From Hofstenia miamia (Eukaryota; Xenacoelomorpha; Acoela): DNA of 64,000 bases. The stretch covers positions 4,644,954 through 4,708,953 of the forward strand of contig SCFE01000002.1 of NCBI GenBank assembly GCA_004352715.1. The letters run 5' to 3'. The notes under the pieces were generated by a model, which worked only from the letters and a program-made list of their open reading frames with translations, did not search any database and was not told the DNA's origin. This document shows, in pieces, positions 25,075-37,420 of this stretch (the stretch's first letter is position 1; every line of letters begins with the position of its first letter). The position numbers were made by a program, and so were the translations under genes.

Positions 25075-28000
25075 GGTAAAGAAAACTGGACCTGTTCACG
25101 AGTTGAATGTCGAATCCCTCTTATGTATGCTTATGCAGTAATCAACACTGAATTACATGTAAATATATAAAAAATGCAAGTTAAATTTAGCTGGAAAATG
25201 TTTATTTGTTGCAAGTATTCGGTTCGGTTGAGTTGTTTTAGCAGATGTTAATTAATTTTATTGTAATTACTTCTTCAATTACGTGGTAACTGAATAATTT
25301 TTTTCATCTTTATCTAGTGCTTATGTTGAAAACGAAAACGAATGCATTCTGTAGCATTGACCAGTAAGGCCCAGAGGTGGATGCGGGTTATGATCTTAGA
25401 GCACCCAAATTGAAAATTTCAACCGAATATCTAAAATCATCGAGCATAAAATTGATAAAAATGAAAATTCATAAAATGTGCATATAAAATTTATTTTTTT
25501 GAGTATTGCAATTGCAACTTTCTTCCGGATGTTGATGGAGCTTTACAGTGAACGATGTGTCTCTTAAGTGTAGATAAACCAATTAATTTTGCGTTCTATT
25601 TAAATCACAATTTTGCAAACTTTACACACTACCATACCAAGAATTAGTACATTATCCTCCAATTCCCCACTCTTTCTATAATCTGGAAATTCTTCCATAA
25701 GCCTAATCGACCAGGTGCCTTTTTAAAAACAAATCGAGATGGAAATCTTTTTATTTCAGAAGATAATTCATTCATGACAAACTGACACACTAACAGATGC
25801 ACGATAAAATTCTATGAATCCAAAACATAAATTAGTATTCTTTGTTCAAGTATTTCTGCTGCAGATTAGTTTACTTTTAAATTTAGCAATTAACTTTTTC
25901 CCATTATAATTATATATTATACGAGTTAGTTCTTTTTAATCAAAATTAATTGTTGAAATGTTTTTGAGATAATACATATTACAAAGATCACAACGAATTA
26001 CAGCATTATTATTATTTTTATTATTATTATAATTTATCAAATCTTTTTCCATTCGAACTCAATCCTTTTGCTTTCAAAAACTCAACCCTAACTCGATTCT
26101 GCCTATGATACGGCCTACTGTGCGAAAATATATCGCGGGTACTGGTAGAATTATTACGGATACGGACGGGTACGATATGGTAAAATAGACAACAGGAGTT
26201 TAGCGGTAGTAAATTATGATACCCGGAAACCCCTAATATATATATATATATATATATATATAAACAGTCATATTAAAGGCTTTATGTAGCATTCATGTTG
26301 ACACTTATTTTTTTCAATATCGCGTAAAATATATATTCTAGAATTCCAGTCGCCTTTGTATAAACCCGATAGGCTTATGATAAAACTGATTTCTTTGTAA
26401 CAGAATATACCTATAGCTACAAAATTGTAATAATATAGACATTCTAATAGAACATTCTAATGTGAAATGTTTATATTTTTAGTAATATTTTTGAAGAAAA
26501 CGTTTATATTTGGTTAAAATTGTGTTATGATCTATGTCACAAAGCCGGTTGGAATTGGAGCGCAAAAAAATTAGTGTATGCTTGAGGCAGGATTTATGGT
26601 TCAGGGCAGAGAGATTTTACGCACTTCCCTTCATTAAATTCCTAATATTTAACATTTTATGCAATGGGAACAGTGGTTATGATTGATTCTTAAAAGCCTT
26701 TGAGTCCCGACAATTTTCAAACTTAAAAAAGTTTATATATACAGCAACTGTTGGAATTAGATTAAATTAGAAGAAATATTTTACTAATTCGAAAGACAGT
26801 GAAGTTATTATGTTTTGTGCAAATTTAAATTACTGTCCAATTAAATGTCTTCGATAAAACTGGAGGTTTTTGGCAGTTGAATCAATTAAAAGAAATTGAC
26901 AATTGTGATAAAGAGATTGCACGTGGAAATGGAGTAAGCACAATCTACGAACAGATTTCTGGGATTATATAACTGTTACAATCAATGTGTTGTATCCCAA
27001 AATTTGTAGGAATTGGAAAAAATTGCAAGTGCTATAAAATATGTTAACAATGTAAAGAATGTAAAATTTAGAGAGATGAAATTACTCAGGTGGAAAGTGT
27101 TGGTGACAGGAGTTTCACAACTGGACACATACGTAGGATACAAGTTTCAAGCATATTTACAGAAAAGAAGTCATCAAAAAATTGCGTAGGTAAATAAACC
27201 CTAAACCAATGACTGAACGATGCCAATCCTAAGGTATTCCAACAGTGATTTTAGAATAGATCAGGATTTAATCAAGTGAGCGCATTAGTCCTATGATAAT
27301 GAAGGAATTAATTGAAAATGGAAGATTTGACGTGAATAGTTATGTAGAAAGACGTTACTGAGTAAACACCAACACTACAAAAGGGTAGAATAAAAAAATT
27401 GAACATTAAGATACTAAAAGAAATTGTTTCAAGAAGAGTATGACAATTATATTTCAAAGCCAATCTGTTAAGGAAAGCATTGTAGCAAACAACGAAATTT
27501 AAATAGTTATAAATTAATATTTAGGCTAGATATGTTGAAATATTTAGTTGTGGATACCTTGATGAGAGGAACTAATACAAAATAAGTACAAATTCATTAA
27601 CGAAAAAAGAAGGAAAATGCATGGGGACTAGATATCATAATTGTATAAAGACTCTGTCACACATTTAAAGTGTAAAACACTCCAATGTAAAGGCGGAGGA
27701 AACGAAAACGTTGCAAAAATGTTGAAAAAGGAGCTAATGAAAAAATAAATCAAACTATTTAAAACACATGTAAACCCACCAATGAAATTCATTGAAGCGT
27801 AAGTTGAGGCGACGCACTTTAGAAAAAATTGTCATAACTTAATGTGCGTCATTATTACAAGAATACTAACAATATTCCGAAATATTTCTGATGTACCAAA
27901 AATGCATTCTGTACAAAGAATGGACGTTTAAGAGTTAAATGTTACAATTTTTTTTCTAAACGGTAATAATTTACAAAATGGAAAATTCATTTAAGTTACA

Positions 28001-29614
28001 TTTTCACTTGACGACAACTTGCACAAAGACGTTAAAATATATCTAAAAAACCGTTTAGGCTCATTCTTTACCAAATGGAAACGTAACCATTGAACTATGA
28101 ATTTTAGAGTGAATTTGAGAAATATTCGTTAAATAATTAATATTAGAAGCGTCTACTGTTTACTTTTATATAGAGCCTCAAGAAATGAAATTAAATGAAT
28201 TACTGCACTTAGCTCCAATGCGTTGCAAAGGATATTGCACATTAAGGTGTTTAAATATTCAATAATCAATGTCTGCAGCTAAATGCTGGATCCGACAATT
28301 GCATTTTGGGTGGGAAACCGCCTGATAGAAAACACACATTTACCTGTCAACTAAGTATTATTAATGACATACAAATGCAAAGCACTATGTAAATATAATT
28401 CCAAATTCATGAATTAATTGATAATGCTTTATTCGGTGGAAATGAAGGGTTGAACCGTAACTGGTTTATGCGACGTCACACCAGAAATCACATGCTTTGA
28501 AAAGCAATGAAGTCAACTTATTTCTCTCCTTAGAAATCAAGGGGCATTAATAATTTTCACACAAAAAAATATGCTGTAATAAACGTATAGGAATCGCAAC
28601 TCAGGACAACAGACTGACTACATATGCATTATCTTTTGGCTTTTGAAAAAGTAAAGAAATATATTGAAAATGCTATCAATGTGTGAAAAAAAATTACGTA
28701 TTTTATCATACTAAAATAGTTTAACAAAAATATCTATTTACTTGATAATTTCCATCTTTCTCTAGACATATTAGAAATTTATTAACACCAATTGAACACT
28801 TAACTATGCATTCCGATTGAATTTTTAGATATTTCTATGCTTCATCATTTTCCTTTAAATTAATAGGAAATTTAATATGCATGCAGACAACCTACCGATT
28901 TTCAACAGCTTCTAGAGTTGAAAGTCCTTTATATTAATGTCCTTGTTATTAACTAGCGCTGTTAAACTAAAGATATTTGGGTGTGTGGAATAGCGCTATA
29001 AATTTTTTACTATTCTATGTAATGTAAACTACACCATATATGTCAGGATTTAAATAATAGAAGTCAATAAAAATGTGTATTAGATATTTATGGGAAATTT
29101 CCTTCAACATGGCAAGTAGGAAACACTTAAGTGACCCATTGATTAACCATCTCATTGATCAGAAAAATTACATGGAATAATAAATATTTTTGAATTAGTG
29201 TCGTAAAAGGAAGCAGATTTTAGTGGATGATGGGAGAATAGCTTTAGAAGTTCGTCGGCTTTTAATTCATTAAGATAATGAGAGGTCGTTTTCAGATTAA
29301 TGTAGTATTGATTATTACTTCAATGTCGATTCGATGATCGGACTAGAAGCTCCTCAATTTAGACCTCTTTCTCAGAGTTTCAGATAACATAACAGATTGA
29401 TGCAAAATAAAACTCTCAAATTAGAAGCACTAACGCGTTTCTCATAACAATCAAACTCATGCTAACTTCATTAGGATGCAGTGCAATCAAATCAGGGCCT
29501 ACTTCAACAGTTCTGCTGACACTATTTAAGCATATGATTTTAAAAATATTAAGCAATTAAGAAATGCAAGAATGTAGAATACATAAATGTTCAATATGCA
29601 CAGATGCTATTTAT
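25075..29614. other. AT-rich DNA with small repeats, no gene seen
   Basis: A phrase at 25370-25430 (cccagaggtggatgcggg, then tgatcttagagcaccc) resembles mobile-element termini found in many invertebrates. A short TTA-type repeat lies at 26003-26032. A patch at 26105-26235 reiterates ACGG and GGGTAC words (gatacggacgggtacgat) and leads into a (TA)n tract at 26236-26262. The remainder is unstructured AT-rich DNA without supported exons. Confidence 0.45.
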
Positions 29615-29857
29615 TATATATATATNNNNNNNNNNNNNNNNNNNNNNNNNNNNNNNNNNNNNNNNNNNNNNNNNNNNNNNNNNNNNNNNNNNNNNNNNNN
29701 NNNNNNNNNNNNNNNNNNNNNNNNNNNNNNNNNNNNNNNNNNNNNNNNNNNNNNNNNNNNNNNNNNNNNNNNNNNNNNNNNNNNNNNNNNNNNNNNNNNN
29801 NNNNNNNNNNNNNNNNNNNNNNNNNNNNNNNNNNNNNNNNNNNATATATATATATAT
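29615..29857. repeat. (TA)n tract containing a 218-base assembly gap
   Basis: Short AT runs flank 218 Ns (29626-29843). Confidence 0.95.
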
Positions 29858-30622
29858 TTGTCAGAATTTTCTCAAACTTTCACGGTTTGAATCAGTCACA
29901 TAGCTGTAGAATTGGAATGAAAAAAAATTAACCAAACAAAAAAGTGAAAAACTCTAATATATGTATGTATAAAAGAAAATTGTATTAGGTAGGACCCATA
30001 AAGAATGATTCTAAGAACTATATTTTGGTCAGGTTGCATCTCTGTAAAATAGAATGTGGACTGAATTGTCTGGGTAAGTAGCGAAATGTTAGGAAGTTTT
30101 CTACAGAATTATGCAAAATTGATTACTTGCATCAATACACTTACCATGTATTTTATTAAATGAAATTTTAATAGTAGTTGAATTTAGTGAGTAGTTGCAA
30201 TTGCCAAGCAGTCAATTGATGTTATTCTGCTTTTTAAAAGTAGCTAAAGATATTGCACATGAACAAAACAATATTTGGTTATAAAAATGATAAATAGTTA
30301 ATTATTTTATTCACATCAGGTAAAAAATACTAAATTTTTTGATTAAATGTTGAGCTTCTATTGAATAGCGGCTTTGATACTCTGTTGGAATCTTCGCTGA
30401 ACAATTAAAACATAATTAGCCATGCAACCAGCGTCATTTCAATTAGAACTAAAATTTCTAAAAAGAAGCTTCAATACAAACGTCTACCTTCCAAAAATAA
30501 AATACATTAAGAGGAAATGGTGCTGTCAAAATGCAGTATTACATTGATTTCTTTTGTGATGTTTTACAATGTTTATAAGTAGCATAGTATTGTATTGTAG
30601 GAAGGTAAAGCAAACCAATAGG

Positions 30623-30830
30623 CTAATTCCGAACTGGTAAACTCTGAATCGTTTTACAGCACTCCAACATTCGTAGACGCACAGTAAATGTCAGTTGGTC
30701 AAATCCAATATTATAATTTCCTCCATGCATCCGACAGATTATGCCACGTTCTGCTTGTAAATGTCGGAAACAATTTTTCAGGAAGGACATAAGAAACCAT
30801 TTCAATGTCAAAAGATGATGAACAAGAGCA
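30623..30830 (-). pseudogene. Possible P-element-like transposase C-terminal fragment
   Basis: A minus-strand frame, read from about 30830 down to its stop at 30623, contains HHLLTLKW, then AERGIICRMHGGNYN, then LTFTVRLRMLECCKTIQSL. The order LLTxK, hydrophobic-R-x-x-GG, then an aromatic and an RLR(M/L) about 13 residues after the GG recalls the C-terminal region of P-element/THAP9-type transposases. An insertion seems to separate the first two blocks, and no other part of the protein or TIR was found. The N-terminal residues of the longer frame (to 31045) come from a (TA)n run and are not coding. This is tentative. Confidence 0.3.
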
Positions 30831-30909
30831 GTTATTATGTGTTTGATGAACGACCTTATCACTACAATGAGTTCGCAAATGTCTATTAAGAATTGGACCT
30901 TTTCAAATT

Positions 30910-30929
30910 TTATATATATATATATATAT
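30910..30929. repeat. (TA)n microsatellite
   Basis: About 10 TA units. A shorter TA run follows at 31086-31100. Confidence 0.9.
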
Positions 30930-31100
30930 GGGATGTTACGGGCAATATGTAATATGCAGCAAGGGGTTAATAAGGGTAAAATATTTACTTGCCTGAATTT
31001 TAAACTCATATATAAAAAAGTAAACTTTTTATATTTAATGTGCATTGCAAAAATTGTAAAATAATTGAATTATTGAATTATTATAATATATATATATAGA

Positions 31101-32183
31101 AAAATAATTTGTCAAGAGAAATCCCAGAACTGTATACATGGCATTTAAAAAATAAAAATTTTAAGCAATCGAGCAAGTCGTATTCCTTTAAAACCTTTAT
31201 CAATATAATTAAATGTTTGTACAGTGATTAGCTTCCAGGCCTCCCAAATTTGAAATAATATCAACAACAGAACTTATTATTCAAAAAGTAAAAAATGTAT
31301 GATAATGCTTACATACACACACTAGAGATATGTGACTATGGAAAAATAAGTTGTTGGTTTAGCATCAAGGTTTATAGTACTTAGCCGACGACGTGATACT
31401 TTAGTTGAAGTCGTTAATCTCAGTAGACATCGTCGAAAAGAACAAATAGGAAGCCCCTTAGTAGACAAAATATTTCAAACAAGTTTGTGTAGAGAGAATC
31501 CATTATAAATATATAGAGCACATCTACATATTTATATATAAATTTTGGTTGATTTTAGTAAACTTTGTACTAAAAAATACACCATTTCGACTGCACAATA
31601 AACTCAGACCTATGTAAACAGTGGTGTCTTCATCAGTTTTGTAAGTACATGCACTAATGGATTATAAAATACTAGAACAGTCTTGAAAATATATTTACAG
31701 CTGATCTTTCAAATGCGAATTCAATGAGATTATCAACATAATTTAGAATAGTACATAAGGTCATTTTGACCTATTGTCGCTTTCCTAGTGTTAAGGGTAG
31801 ATTTTTACAACATTTTGATGTTTTTGATCAACTTTGTTCACTACTGAGATGTCCTTTCATCAGAAAATCTGCCTACGATTCTGCATGTAAAAAATAACTT
31901 CTGTAGAATTATTTTATAGTGGCAAATTTAATATCAAGATTACCTGAATTGAGACAATTTGATTAATTCATCGAGTACAATATTTCTTGACAATGCACAC
32001 ACTTAAAGCAATTGGGTTGAAAAACACGTTATGGAATGTTTAGTGTAATTTACGTAGAATGCATTCTTCATCGGCATTGTTAACATAACATTACGTTTAT
32101 GCATTACTCAACATGCCAAAGCGAGGTAGTTTGTGAAGTGAACTAATTTTTAAGATCGGGATATGCACGCCTACTAGCGGAAG
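31101..32183. other. AT-rich DNA, nothing recognised
   Basis: No coding or repeat structure could be supported up to the 924-bp duplication. Confidence 0.5.
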
Positions 32184-33107
32184 AAAACAATATTGCATTA
32201 ATATTCAATTTAGAAAGCTATTGTGAAAACTATTTCAGGCTATTTTGGAAGATAATGGCTTATCAATAGGATTAATTAGATTAGTGCCTAAAAGTTGGAC
32301 AATTTCACTAAACTATGATGAAATTGTACAATTATTGTACATGGCTGAACTAAAGTTCTGCACAACCAGATTTTATAGATCCGAATTTTATTTCATCCCA
32401 AGAATTGGCACCACTTCCATAAAATAGTCGGGTGCCACCATAATATTATTTTAGCGGAAATTAGCAACAAATTATAGAACTAATTATGAAACTATTGGTC
32501 TCCTTCTCTTAAGGTATGGTCCCAATCCAACTGAAATATTTGGTCCTTAAAAATACCATGGCACCTGAGAAGTGATGGTCCAGCAGAATTGTAATGGCTA
32601 CCCATACTTAAAAGTGAGTTATAATCTTGCAATATAATCTCGAAGTGTAATAAATGCTGAAAACCAATTGTAAGGTTACCTACATTCAAAAATTCGAATC
32701 TCTTTATACTTGCTAGGAAGTATAGAATGTCTATTCAAAATAACAAGTAGTTTTTGTATTATAGTTCCTTTATCTCCCATGCTGAGACATACAAACCATA
32801 TTTGAATCTCCACTGTACATATTAAAATGATTTACATAGACAAAGCAATTTAAAAAAACATGTGTGGCCATTAGTTTTGTCAAAGACAATATTGTAAGAC
32901 CGCTGCAATAAATATTAAAAGTTATCGAACTTTTGCAAAATAGTGTTCTATTCGAAAAAACATTTAAGTGGAAAACTAGAGAAAAGAGTGGATAACTCTA
33001 AATTGTTTAGTTAAATATATCACTAAAATTTTATCAGATATCGAAATTTCCAGGTAATAACACATTTTCCATTTGAAGTAACTTCATTGATAAGCGAGGC
33101 TATTTTA
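32184..33107 (+). repeat. 924-bp tandem duplication, copy 1
   Basis: From aaaacaatattgcatt to gcgaggctatttta this unit is repeated directly at an offset of exactly 924 bp. The two copies are identical by eye. The frames at 32245-32427 (+) and 32492-32689 (-) occur identically in both copies and show no recognisable protein motif, so they are not called genes. Confidence 0.95.
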
Positions 33108-34031
33108 NAAACAATATTGCATTAATATTCAATTTAGAAAGCTATTGTGAAAACTATTTCAGGCTATTTTGGAAGATAATGGCTTATCAATAGGATTAAT
33201 TAGATTAGTGCCTAAAAGTTGGACAATTTCACTAAACTATGATGAAATTGTACAATTATTGTACATGGCTGAACTAAAGTTCTGCACAACCAGATTTTAT
33301 AGATCCGAATTTTATTTCATCCCAAGAATTGGCACCACTTCCATAAAATAGTCGGGTGCCACCATAATATTATTTTAGCGGAAATTAGCAACAAATTATA
33401 GAACTAATTATGAAACTATTGGTCTCCTTCTCTTAAGGTATGGTCCCAATCCAACTGAAATATTTGGTCCTTAAAAATACCATGGCACCTGAGAAGTGAT
33501 GGTCCAGCAGAATTGTAATGGCTACCCATACTTAAAAGTGAGTTATAATCTTGCAATATAATCTCGAAGTGTAATAAATGCTGAAAACCAATTGTAAGGT
33601 TACCTACATTCAAAAATTCGAATCTCTTTATACTTGCTAGGAAGTATAGAATGTCTATTCAAAATAACAAGTAGTTTTTGTATTATAGTTCCTTTATCTC
33701 CCATGCTGAGACATACAAACCATATTTGAATCTCCACTGTACATATTAAAATGATTTACATAGACAAAGCAATTTAAAAAAACATGTGTGGCCATTAGTT
33801 TTGTCAAAGACAATATTGTAAGACCGCTGCAATAAATATTAAAAGTTATCGAACTTTTGCAAAATAGTGTTCTATTCGAAAAAACATTTAAGTGGAAAAC
33901 TAGAGAAAAGAGTGGATAACTCTAAATTGTTTAGTTAAATATATCACTAAAATTTTATCAGATATCGAAATTTCCAGGTAATAACACATTTTCCATTTGA
34001 AGTAACTTCATTGATAAGCGAGGCTATTTTA
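33108..34031 (+). repeat. 924-bp tandem duplication, copy 2, with N at the junction
   Basis: The first base is an ambiguous N (33108), exactly at the join with copy 1 (ctatttta, N, aaacaat). The outer flanks read gaagAAAAcaat on the left and ttttAAAAgaat on the right. If the N is A, a 4-bp AAAA microhomology lies at the junction. A lone N at such a point suggests contig joining or gap filling, so this may be two alleles placed in tandem. Confidence 0.95.
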
Positions 34032-36243
34032 AAAGAATCGTGCTTAAAAGGAAACTATCAACTATTTAAGCAATAAACTATTCAAGTGAAATTATTTCAA
34101 ATCAATATTCTGATTTCAACTTAAAATTTGTAGATAGAGGTACTTTCACCCCTACGGTATTTCATTTTCGATTTATAAGGTGTTTTTTTGTTATTTGACT
34201 TACTTGAAGTTGGCAGGACAGTTTATAATTCTATTTTCCTGTTCCTATATTTACATATCATTGCTCCTGCAAATAGTTCTTGATAGCCAAAGCCAGCATC
34301 ACGAAGTAAGCCTTATAACAAAATACATTCTTAGATCTTGAATGCTTTTTAACAAAGCGGCTCAAATTTTATGTTCTATTAATTAAAATTATCCTTAGTG
34401 GTAAACTAATTAAGTTATACCTTTTGGTTGTCTCAACGTTATCATAAAGCTGTTAGGTTTGAGATGGTCAATCAGAGAACTGCTGGACAAAGTAGATATA
34501 TGATTTACCCCTATCAAATCAATTATCAACAAATTTGATTTGAAACTTCTTAGAAAAATTCAGCAGTGTGGCATGAAACAGACTACGCTACCTCCAAACT
34601 TAAGTCTAAATTATGCCCTATTATAAATTCCAAGAGTGAAAGTTTTCATTGAGTAGCCTTTAATGTTTGGAGCAATTAGACAATGAGATTAGAGAAGAAA
34701 AAAATTACAATTTTGAAAAAAATTAAAAATTACTCTTTTACACCGACAAAACACAATTGGAGACACAAGACATTTACCTATTTCTTCCACACAGATTTAT
34801 TATTATTAATAATATTATTATTATTATTATTGTTATTATTATATATTATATATTTAGTTTGTAATTTAACTGAATCTTTATGCACATATATTTCTTTGAA
34901 TCTTATTACTATTATTATTATTATTATTATTATTAACGCCATAGAGCGGGACCATATATTGTTGTTCGCTGAAATCTCTAATGACAAGAGTTATTTTACT
35001 GCTACATAATAAGAGAAATTGTTACAATAATGACACGAACAAGAATTATTGAATTCAACCGAATATCGTAAATTATACACATTGCTGCTGAATATTTCAA
35101 ATGCAACAAAACTCTGGAGAAGGATATTCAGCAAAATAGATCTGGAACAGGGATAACATAGCGTACTGCCGATATACGCGATAAGATCAAATTTAGTAAA
35201 TTTATGTATGTTTATACTACGATTTACATTAGATCAGTACCTAAACACTGATACCTGCTAAAAAATCTTAATAAATATACATTGAGACATTGGAGATATC
35301 TCTTATCTTATTAAATGGGTAGATAAACGCCCGAGCAGCTATCCGTTGATACACACCCTATAATACAATGTTGACCAACGTGGTTGTTTTTTGAAGATTT
35401 ATTGTTAAAACTTCTCAAGATTTCTATTAGGATCTATATTTTCAATCTCTAATAAAAGATTTGATAAATAGAAAAGCAACACGAAAAATTGGTCAATAAT
35501 TGATTAAACTTTTCAAACTGTATTCAGAATCAATTACTTCCGATTACTTATCAATTACTTCCTATTGCTTTAATTAACTCGTCTCATCTCCTTGTTAATT
35601 AAGGATGAAATCTATAACTTTAGCCGAGTCAGTGGAAATGATCTCTGCATGCTTGCATTGCTCACACTGTTTCAGCAATGACTAACTTGAGTGAGACAAG
35701 TGATAAATGCAAAAACGGAACTGATAAATATTAACACATTTAATTTACAGTAGAACTTTCTTTAAGCTAACATCTGATTTGTCGAGGAGGCATATACTTT
35801 AAAAAACATTGCATTCTTTGATGTGCAAAATCAATACCTTTTCATAACTAACTAAAATAATATCTCTTTCTTTCAAAAATTCAAAAGAAATATTTCTGAG
35901 TGAATCACAGACATTTGTTCTTCATCAATTTTTACTTAAAGAGCTCCTGCAGCAACGCTGGTTAAATTATTACAAATTACTGATATTCTATCAAATCTGA
36001 AAGATTTTCAGATAAAGCAACGCTAGTTTGAATTTTCAAGCGCTTTGCAAGAAACGTGCCTTCAAAGTATTTGGGAAAGTTCTTTATATTCAAAATCTAT
36101 TCGGTTTATACCACATTTATTTTAATTTGTTATTTGCCATTTTAATGAATTTTATATTTTCAAAATTTATTCTTGTTTCCTTGCGTATGCAAACCTAGAT
36201 TCTAGAGCAAAAATCCGAAAGCACTTGTAGTGCCATTTGCATA
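34032..36243. other. AT-rich DNA with TTA microsatellites, no gene
   Basis: Two trinucleotide runs of the (TTA/ATT)n type lie at 34798-34845 and 34902-34935. They produce poly-L/I frames on the plus strand and poly-N/I frames on the minus strand, which are not genes. The rest is unstructured. Confidence 0.6.
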
Positions 36244-36332
36244 CATTCACCATTGATTCTCTTGGTGAATGGTTTGGAGAAAATTACAAATTATAAGTTA
36301 GCACTAAATTAGTGCCACTAATTTAGTGCTAA
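36244..36332. repeat. Two adjacent inverted repeats (hairpins)
   Basis: The first is CATTCACC...GGTGAATG (36244-36271 region), with 8-bp arms and a 12-base loop. About 27 bases later comes a near-perfect 35-bp palindrome at 36298-36332: a 17-bp arm (TTAGCACTAAATTAGTG), one central C and the exact complement. The second could extrude as a cruciform or fold in RNA. No TIR, ORF or target duplication ties the pair to a known element. Confidence 0.85.
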
Positions 36333-37130
36333 AATTGTAGATGCATTCTGATTTTCTTAATTGCAGGGTACTCATAGAATTTTAAAAGTTGGAATTGCAA
36401 CAATCGCATATACGGTATTTGCGACATATAATGGATTTGGGGTATGGTACTTTTATCTATATATTTCTTTTTAAATTTTTTCTTTCAAATGTGTGATTCG
36501 CGCAAAATGCACTATTCTGATACTCTTCCTAATCAAGAACCGTTGAACACCCAGTGAACAAGTTGAGAAAAGCAGTATGTCGTAGATAACAATGACTACA
36601 CCTCCGAAATCATTCAAGCAAGAATGGATGATTTTCTGGAATCCTTATACAACTTGTAAGCCTCTTTCGTGAAGTAAACATGTTAAGGGCAATTGCATGA
36701 AAGTAAATTTTCAGATAACAGATATTGACGAAAGAGAATGCTCAGAATTCTACATGGCTTATCTGAATAACCTGATAACAACTCGAAATTCTCAATCACA
36801 TAGTTTTCATCATGAATACCTTGAAAAAAATTATCAGCAACAAGATGATACCTACAGACCAATAAGCCAGAAACTTAACAATGTGATAAGAATTGTGAGA
36901 ATTTGATTAATAAAAAATGTATTATGGTCATTTAAGAAGAAAGAATGTGAAGTTACTATTTATTGGAGATAATAATTCCTGTATTACATACTTGCAATAT
37001 TGAATCATTTGTATGACTTTTTAGGGATATCATAAAGGCATTCCGTATATATCAAATCACCAGCACAAGTGAAATAACTAAAATACCGAGAATTCAAAAG
37101 ACATCAAATGCCTTGTAATAGTTATTTGGG
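36333..37130. other. AT-rich DNA, nothing recognised
   Basis: A 69-codon plus-strand frame at 36697-36906 is hydrophilic but has no recognised motif, no donor or acceptor support, and is left as unassigned. Confidence 0.45.
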
Positions 37131-37140
37131 TATTGCGGGC

Positions 37141-37420
37141 CCAGGATTTCTTGATCCCCGTCCCATTTAGTCCCATTATATTCAGTTCCAGTCCCATGGA
37201 ACTTCCTGGTCCCATATCCCATTGTTCCCAATAATAACTTTTAGTTTAATCAAAATTAGCAAAAATTATGAGTAATATTCTAAAATCCATGGTCTCGGAT
37301 CCTTTATTTTTGGTCCTAATTCCATACAGATCCCAGTCCAATTGAGTTTTCTAGTGTCAGATCCCAGGGATTAGTCAACTGGCGGCGCAAGTAGGGATAT
37401 GGGCAGTTGCCCCTCCTAAT
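37141..37420. repeat. Cluster of TCCCAT/TCCCAG words plus element-end-like phrase
   Basis: GTCCCAT-type words recur at 37160-37225 (cccgtcccattt, agtcccatta, agtcccatgg, ggtcccata, tatcccattg). TCC words continue at 37290-37370 (cggatcc, agatcccagtcc, agatcccaggg). The minus strand shares the ATGGGA vocabulary of 20291-20616. It is followed at 37379 by tggcggcgcaag and gggcagttgcccctcc, which resemble mobile-element termini. Confidence 0.55.

Noticed and set aside
32245-33613. Duplicated 60- and 65-codon frames in the 924-bp repeat as genes
   Set aside because: Same reason: duplicate copies of chance frames on both strands, with no recognisable domain.
34683-35009. 108-codon plus frame and 69-codon minus frame with poly-Leu/Ile or poly-Asn
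   Set aside because: Both arise from the TTA/ATT trinucleotide repeats.
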